Assembly: GCF_042434745.1 (NCBI RefSeq)
Contig: NZ_JBHLSS010000022.1
DNA from: Azotobacter paspali
GTDB taxonomy: Bacteria > Pseudomonadota > Gammaproteobacteria > Pseudomonadales > Pseudomonadaceae
Direction: 5' to 3' (one strand)
DNA length: 10,048 bases
In this document: one piece after another, positions 6,373 through 10,048 of the stretch
How the letters are laid out: every line of letters begins with the position of its first letter
Numbering within the stretch: the stretch's first letter is position 1
The notes under the pieces: generated by a model
The model's database searches: none
Told to the model about the DNA's origin: nothing
Seen by the model: the letters and a program-made list of their open reading frames with translations, nothing else
Translations under genes and position numbers: made by a program

Positions 6373-7401
6373 ATGAAATACCGGACGTTGGGTGGAACCG
6401 GCTTGCAGGTCAGCGAGCTTTGTGTGGGCACACTGATGCTGGGTGCGTGGGGCAAGAATACCTTCGAAGCATCAGAGCAGATCATACGGCGGGCGCTCTC
6501 CGCCGGGATCAATTACTTTGATACGGCTGACTCTTACTCTCGAGGTGAGAGTGAGGAATTTTTAGGACGGGCACTAAAAAACGCCAACAAACGAGATAAA
6601 GTCGTGATCGCCACCAAGGTGAACTCACCCATGGCGGCAGATCCAAACTCCCGAGGTAGTTCCAGGCGCTGGATCATTCGGGCAGTGGAAGATAGCCTGC
6701 GTCGTCTCGGCACAGACTGGATTGATATCTACCAGTTGCATCGCCCTGATCCGAACACAGAACTTTGCGAAACGATTGGAACACTGCAGGATCTGGTTCA
6801 GGCCGGGAAGATTAGATATTTTGGGACGTCAACCTTTCCGGTTTCGAGTTTGATCGAAAGTCAGTGGTTTGCTGAAAAGACGCTGCGCAGCCGACCAGTT
6901 ATTGAGCAGCCACCGTATTCTATACTCGCTCGTGAGGTGGAGAGAGAAGTGCTCCCGGTATGTGAAAGATATAAAATTGGAGTTTCTGTCTGGAGCCCGC
7001 TGGCCGGCGGATGGTTATCGGGGAAGTTTAACAATGGCACGGATGTCTCCACCGACCGCTCGAAATACTGGGGCGATAGGTACGACATGTCGAAAGCTGT
7101 CAATCACGTCAAGCTCAAAGCGGTTCAAGACCTCAGCCTAGTGTGTCGTGACTTTGGCGTCGACCTGAACGTTGCGGCGGTGGCCTTTACATTGAAGCAC
7201 CCCGCTGTCACCTCCTCGATAATTGGGCCCCGCAAGATGGAGCATCTAGAATCGATCCTACACGCCCCAGAGCTTGTAATACCCGTGGAACTGCTGGATG
7301 CGATCGATCGTATTGTTCCACCGGGTATAACGCTGAGCGATGACGATCGCGGGTTCACACCGCAGTCTGTGGTCGACGAAAAACTGCGTCGCCGAGCCTG
7401 A
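6373..7401 (+). CDS. aldo/keto reductase
   Basis: A 342-residue NADPH-dependent reductase of the (beta/alpha)8 aldo/keto reductase superfamily, YajO/YdhF-like in style and of normal length. The catalytic tetrad is complete: Asp50 and Tyr55 (NYFDTADSYSRG), Lys82 (VIATKV) and His123 (IYQLHRPD). The cofactor end is visible in WSPLAGGWLSGKF and SSIIGPRKMEHL. It would reduce a ketone or aldehyde on a pathway intermediate, for example a keto group left by the ketosynthase or by the AfsA-like condensation. The ATG directly follows the thioesterase TAA, with GGAG 9 bases upstream inside that gene. Stereochemistry and substrate cannot be told from sequence. Confidence 0.93.
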   Translation: MKYRTLGGTGLQVSELCVGTLMLGAWGKNTFEASEQIIRRALSAGINYFDTADSYSRGESEEFLGRALKNANKRDKVVIATKVNSPMAADPNSRGSSRRWIIRAVEDSLRRLGTDWIDIYQLHRPDPNTELCETIGTLQDLVQAGKIRYFGTSTFPVSSLIESQWFAEKTLRSRPVIEQPPYSILAREVEREVLPVCERYKIGVSVWSPLAGGWLSGKFNNGTDVSTDRSKYWGDRYDMSKAVNHVKLKAVQDLSLVCRDFGVDLNVAAVAFTLKHPAVTSSIIGPRKMEHLESILHAPELVIPVELLDAIDRIVPPGITLSDDDRGFTPQSVVDEKLRRRA

Positions 7402-7417
7402 TGACAGGAGTTAGGAT

Positions 7418-8152
7418 GTGAATGTATTGAACGAAAAAAATCGGCTCACAAAGATCGACCCTTTCAGGTACGTGCTTTACGCTGATTCGCTGTCCGATTC
7501 CGCCATGGCCACGGTGCTAAGCAATACGAGCCTTGTATCGATTGTCACAGCTGCCCGTACACTGTGCCTCAGTGTGATTCATGACAGTTTCGGACTTGAT
7601 CGCAGTGTCGTGATTTCGGTGAAGGCTATCCGTTGTCGACGCATGGAGCCTTCGACAGGCGGGCATGGCTATGACCTATCCTTTGAAGTTCAAGAGGCAA
7701 AGGGCCCACGAATCGATACGGTCGGTGCTAACGTGGTTCAGTCATTTGCCACGGGCACGTATGAGACTCAGTTTTCCTTCGGCATAATTCCTCAAAGTTT
7801 CGACCGTTTCATTCGGCTATCCAGAAACTTTACCGATTACTCTGAGCTTGCCATGCCCCACGACCAGGGTGAGGTCCTGTCCACCTCCGATAACGGCTAT
7901 ACATATCGAGCTGGTGAGCTTGACAGGCTGATCAACGGCAAAAGGACCGATCACATTCCCGCTATCCGTCTTCTAGCGATTGCTATTTCCGGCCCATTCG
8001 CCACGGCGGAAAAAGACCTAGTTTCGGCGTCCATCGAGTTCTTTAAGTACTCAGATCCTCGCAAAACGCTTAGCGTCGAGAGGAGTGGTACCGTCGGGGT
8101 GATGAAACAGGATGCGGAAACAGTTGCTAGATTCGAGCTGACACAAGGGTGA
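7418..8152 (+). CDS. double-hotdog protein resembling AfsA (butyrolactone/butenolide synthase)
   Basis: A 244-residue protein that is not a standard enzyme of polyketide clusters. By eye it has two hotdog halves like the A-factor biosynthesis family: helix LVSIVTAARTLCLSVIHDSF (41-61) then strands ending LSFEVQ; and a second helix in RTDHIPAIRLLAIAI followed by SASIEFFKYSDP and a last strand VARFELTQ. AfsA itself is about 300 residues and condenses a beta-ketoacyl thioester with dihydroxyacetone phosphate; the related P. syringae AvrD supports syringolide formation from beta-ketoacyl groups and a sugar. With ACP and ketosynthase beside it, the same role fits. The start is GTG 7418, 7 bases after AGGAG; neighbouring ATGs run into stops. 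Similarity is weak, so another hotdog function such as dehydratase or thioesterase remains possible. Confidence 0.5.
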   Translation: MNVLNEKNRLTKIDPFRYVLYADSLSDSAMATVLSNTSLVSIVTAARTLCLSVIHDSFGLDRSVVISVKAIRCRRMEPSTGGHGYDLSFEVQEAKGPRIDTVGANVVQSFATGTYETQFSFGIIPQSFDRFIRLSRNFTDYSELAMPHDQGEVLSTSDNGYTYRAGELDRLINGKRTDHIPAIRLLAIAISGPFATAEKDLVSASIEFFKYSDPRKTLSVERSGTVGVMKQDAETVARFELTQG

Positions 8153-8159
8153 CAACCAT

Positions 8160-9347
8160 ATGGACTCCCCCAAAAACAAGGCGGTGGCGTACTGGACGTG
8201 TATTGCCTACTCCAGCATTCTCATGATGAGCACCAATGTCGCGTCTGCGGTTTATCCGGTATACAAGTCAATGAGTATCTTGAATCAATTTCAAATCACA
8301 TTGGTCTTTGCCGCCTACATCTTTGGGCTCCTACCATCCCTGATGATTTCCTCTTGGATGAGGAGTGGCAAAGGGCTTCGACAGACATTGCTCATTGCCC
8401 TTCTCGCGGCGCTCTTAGGCGTCGTGATCATGGGCATTGGTGCATCGTTTTCGTTTCTCATCGCCGGGCGGCTCCTGCAAGGTATCTCGGTAGGGCTCTC
8501 TGCCGGTAATCTGGGTGCGGCGCTGGTTGAGTACGAACCTGACGGGAACCATCATCGCGCCGCGTTGGCCACAGGCTTGTCGATGACACTTGGGGGAGGA
8601 AGCGCACCTATGCTTGGTGCGTGTTTCGCGCAATACACATCGCATCAGCTTATTGCACCGTATGCCTTCATATTTGTGCTGTTGCTTTTACTGGTCCCGT
8701 TCGTGCTAATGCTCCCATTCAGCAAGGAAAAACAGCTGAAGATCACATTTCCGAAGATTCCAGAAAGTGTCCGTCCGCAATTCAGAAGCTCTGCCTTCGC
8801 GGCATTTCTGACCTGGACAATACCCGCCATGTTCCTGTCCGTCATACCCGTTGTCATCGCCAACTACTTACCCTCGGGGAATCTCTTGTTCCCTGCAGCG
8901 GCAGCAGGCCTGGTGCTTATTGTCTCGGGGCTCTCCCAAGCCGCCATGCTGCGAGTATCCCCGAAAGTCAATATTTCGATAGGATCCGCTTCATTGATCG
9001 TTGCGGCAGGCCTGTTGATATTCGCCGAGCATATCGGCAGCCCAACGCTTGTCATGGCCAGCGCCTTTGTGGGTGGCTTCGGCCACGGCACGACATTCCT
9101 CGGTGCCACTCGAAGCTTGAATGCCGTAATCTCAGGCATTTCGCAGCGCCCTGAAGTTCTACTTTCCTATAATTTCGCTATCTATCTTGGGGTTGGCCTT
9201 CCAGTACTCTGCGTTGGGGTGCTGTCCAGCATCTTGACGACATCAACAGCCGTTTCTGCTTTTGGTGGCTTCGTGATGCTGCTGTCGGCATTGCTATTCT
9301 TGGGTAACAATCGCCGTCTCAAGCCAGAAAGTGCCACCGTTTTTTGA
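8160..9347 (+). CDS. MFS family transporter, probable product exporter
   Basis: A 395-residue, very hydrophobic inner-membrane protein with about 12 membrane segments, at roughly 10-30, 44-63, 72-95, 96-118, 134-155, 160-182, 208-230, 236-256, 268-285, 290-312, 335-360 and 365-385. Motifs GRLLQGISVGLSAG in segment 4 and LGGGSAPMLG in segment 5 are typical of drug/proton antiporters of the major facilitator superfamily. A charged loop SKEKQ near 189-193 separates the two halves. It is the last gene, 7 bp after the AfsA-like gene, with AAGGGTGA upstream. Cluster context suggests it exports the product and may give self-protection; substrate is not deducible. No clear hairpin terminator follows in the 74 bp before the mobile element. 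Confidence 0.9.
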   Translation: MDSPKNKAVAYWTCIAYSSILMMSTNVASAVYPVYKSMSILNQFQITLVFAAYIFGLLPSLMISSWMRSGKGLRQTLLIALLAALLGVVIMGIGASFSFLIAGRLLQGISVGLSAGNLGAALVEYEPDGNHHRAALATGLSMTLGGGSAPMLGACFAQYTSHQLIAPYAFIFVLLLLLVPFVLMLPFSKEKQLKITFPKIPESVRPQFRSSAFAAFLTWTIPAMFLSVIPVVIANYLPSGNLLFPAAAAGLVLIVSGLSQAAMLRVSPKVNISIGSASLIVAAGLLIFAEHIGSPTLVMASAFVGGFGHGTTFLGATRSLNAVISGISQRPEVLLSYNFAIYLGVGLPVLCVGVLSSILTTSTAVSAFGGFVMLLSALLFLGNNRRLKPESATVF

Positions 9348-9421
9348 TGTTGGATATTTCTGGTATGGCAATATGAACTTGAAGGAAATCCTGAAAAAGA
9401 CTTCCCGATTCTGGTGAAATA

Positions 9422-9459
9422 GGGGTTTGGGGAGCAATGGAACCAAAAACCAACGTAAG
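9422..9459 (+). repeat. left Tn3-type 38-bp inverted repeat
   Basis: Starts GGGGTTTGGGGAGC and ends CAACGTAAG, with the interior to the right. Compared with the Tn3 terminus it keeps GGGGT, TGGAAC near the middle and the ACGT..AAG inner end. Confidence 0.75.
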
Positions 9460-9541
9460 GCTGAATTAGAGTTCATCGCTGCCGAAAACATGGGCGGTTA
9501 TCCAGACTTTGTTTCGGCGAACGGCTTTTCTGTACCGCTTT

Positions 9542-9775
9542 TCACGCATTGGACTGCCCTGGCGTCAGGGTCTGTAAGAGTCCGACAAAACGATGGTTTT
9601 CCCAAAAGCCACAGGCACAGCAAGGGCTTGCAAGGCAAGCGCAGAGCTTAAGTGCAGTTTCGGTTCCGTTGCTCCCCAAACCCCCATTTCTCCTGCGTTC
9701 GTCGGCACGTGTCGACGTGCCATCCACAGGTTCTGCCCGAAGATCCAGCGCATTGGCAATGCACTCGAACTTCAT
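9542..9775 (-). pseudogene. truncated gene of unknown function cut by the miniature element
   Basis: A minus-strand ATG at 9775 has the strongest ribosome binding site in the window (AGGAGGGAAC directly before it). It opens MKFECIANALDLRAEPVDGT and about 30 native codons follow before the outer end of the Tn3-type repeat at 9684. The frame then runs through element DNA to a chance stop at 9542, giving a 77-residue hybrid rich in Cys. I do not recognise the N-terminus. The natural remainder is not evident on the far side of the element (left of 9422), so the downstream part was probably lost. A frame extending upstream to 9811 is rejected because of the ribosome binding site. Confidence 0.45.
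9647..9684 (-). repeat. right Tn3-type 38-bp inverted repeat
   Basis: Read on the minus strand it starts GGGGTTTGGGGAGC and ends GCACTTAAG, with the interior to the left. It pairs with 9422-9459. Confidence 0.75.
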
Positions 9776-9900
9776 GTTCCCTCCTCGAAAGGAACCGGAC
9801 CGATATGGCAAGACCTGCCTTCCCTGCCTGGCCGGAAACTATCTTCGGCCAACGAAAGCCTTGTCGTACGCTGGGCTGGATAGCCACTTGAAATCAACGC

Positions 9901-10048
9901 TAGAGCATTTTTTGAAAATACGAATTCGACATACAGGGGTTGCTCTTCCTGGTCATTTCGGTTCTCCTCTCCCGCTCGGACAAGGAGACCAGAATGGCTC
10001 GAGCATACAGTGCCGATCTTCGCCGACGCGTCGTCGACGCGGCCATGG
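9901..10048 (+). mobile_element. left part of an IS630-family insertion sequence (cut by window edge)
   Basis: The transposase start at 9994 identifies the element. Its outer end may lie at the TA of TAGAGCATTTTTTGAAAAT (9901-9919), since IS630 elements insert at TA and such A/T-rich ends are common; the other end is outside the window, so this boundary is a guess. Confidence 0.35.
9994..10048 (+). CDS. IS630-family transposase, N-terminal 18 codons only
   Basis: The frame begins ATG at 9994, 6 bases after AAGGAG, and encodes MARAYSADLRRRVVDAAM before the window ends. This opening, a short Tyr-Ser-x-Asp-Leu-Arg stretch leading into the first helix of a helix-turn-helix, is characteristic of IS630-type transposases, often encoded as a first ORF with a frameshift to the DDE part. 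Whether the gene is intact cannot be seen. It marks the right flank of the cluster as a site of repeated insertion. Confidence 0.75.
   Translation, partial: MARAYSADLRRRVVDAAM

Larger units (their letters stand above)
9422..9684. mobile_element. Tn3-derived miniature inverted-repeat element (TIME-like)
   Basis: Two 38-base repeats in inverted orientation bound 263 bp: left 9422-9459 (GGGGTTTGGGGAGCAAT... GTAAG) and right 9684-9647 (GGGGTTTGGGGAGCAAC... TTAAG). By hand 31 of 38 positions agree, the first 16 without a break. Both resemble the Tn3 terminus (GGGG start, GGAAC near position 18, AAAC and AAG at the end). No transposase or resolvase fits inside, so it would move only with help from a related Tn3 transposase. 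The 5 bases outside (AAATA left, CATTT right) are not a direct repeat; the flanks instead continue the inversion (GAAAT/ATTTC), so a simple insertion footprint is missing. Frames inside are not believed to be genes. Confidence 0.75.
9348..9993. other. non-coding right flank rich in mobile DNA
   Basis: No intact gene is seen here. The stretch contains a 263-bp Tn3-type miniature element (9422-9684), the start of a broken minus-strand gene (9685-9775) and the leader of an IS630-type transposase. The 74 bases after the exporter hold imperfect inverted repeats (GCCAGAAA/TTTCTGG) with too long a loop for a standard terminator. Confidence 0.6.

Noticed and set aside
9323..9406. Terminator after the MFS gene (GCCAGAAA...TTTCTGG with a T6 run)
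   Set aside because: The T run lies inside the loop rather than after the stem, and the loop is too long.
9427..9651. 74-residue plus-strand frame inside the miniature element
   Set aside because: It starts within the terminal repeat, has no ribosome binding site and shows no recognisable motif.
9593..9891. Overlapping frames on both strands right of and across the miniature element
   Set aside because: They are mutually overlapping, basic and Cys/Trp/Arg-rich translations with no motif; only the 9775 start has a strong ribosome binding site.
1..10048. CRISPR arrays, tRNA or rRNA genes, riboswitches
   Set aside because: No regularly spaced repeats, cloverleaf-like sequences or rRNA-like segments were seen on either strand.

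Overview
The window looks like accessory DNA from a Gammaproteobacterium, most likely Pseudomonas. The base composition is moderate and mixed. The flanks carry Tn3-family and IS630-type elements, and the gene style (Shine-Dalgarno sites, GTGA/ATGA overlaps) fits. No housekeeping gene is present to confirm the genus, so this is inference.

At its centre is a compact, apparently complete biosynthetic gene cluster of about 9 kb. On the minus strand lie a TetR-family regulator (395-958) and, upstream of it, a heme-oxygenase-like diiron oxidase (HDO, 1017-2081) with all six expected metal ligands; a hairpin terminator separates them. On the plus strand, starting after a 367-bp divergent control region, runs one tight operon of eight genes (2449-9347): acyl carrier protein, ketosynthase with Cys-His-His, a half-length ketosynthase-like protein lacking the cysteine, a short AMP-dependent acyl ligase, an alpha/beta-hydrolase thioesterase whose nucleophile is Cys rather than Ser, an aldo/keto reductase, a double-hotdog protein resembling AfsA (gamma-butyrolactone synthase), and an MFS exporter. 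The first four boundaries after the ACP are 6 bp or less or overlap by 4 bp.

A plausible reading is that the ligase loads an acid onto the ACP, the ketosynthase pair extends it once or a few times to a beta-ketoacyl-ACP, the AfsA-like enzyme condenses that with a small hydroxylated partner, the reductase and HDO tailor it, the Cys-thioesterase releases or edits it, and the MFS protein exports it. TetR may bind a dyad in the divergent region and respond to the product. The product would be a small lactone, butenolide, furan or related molecule. I do not recognise this gene set as a characterised cluster.

Both flanks are mobile-element territory. At the left, a 38-bp Tn3-type terminal repeat (294-331) marks the end of an element extending out of the window. 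At the right, two 38-bp Tn3-type repeats bound a 263-bp miniature element (9422-9684, TIME-like) that appears to cut a minus-strand gene with a very strong ribosome binding site. The window ends in the first 18 codons of an IS630-type transposase. The cluster therefore looks like a transferred cassette.
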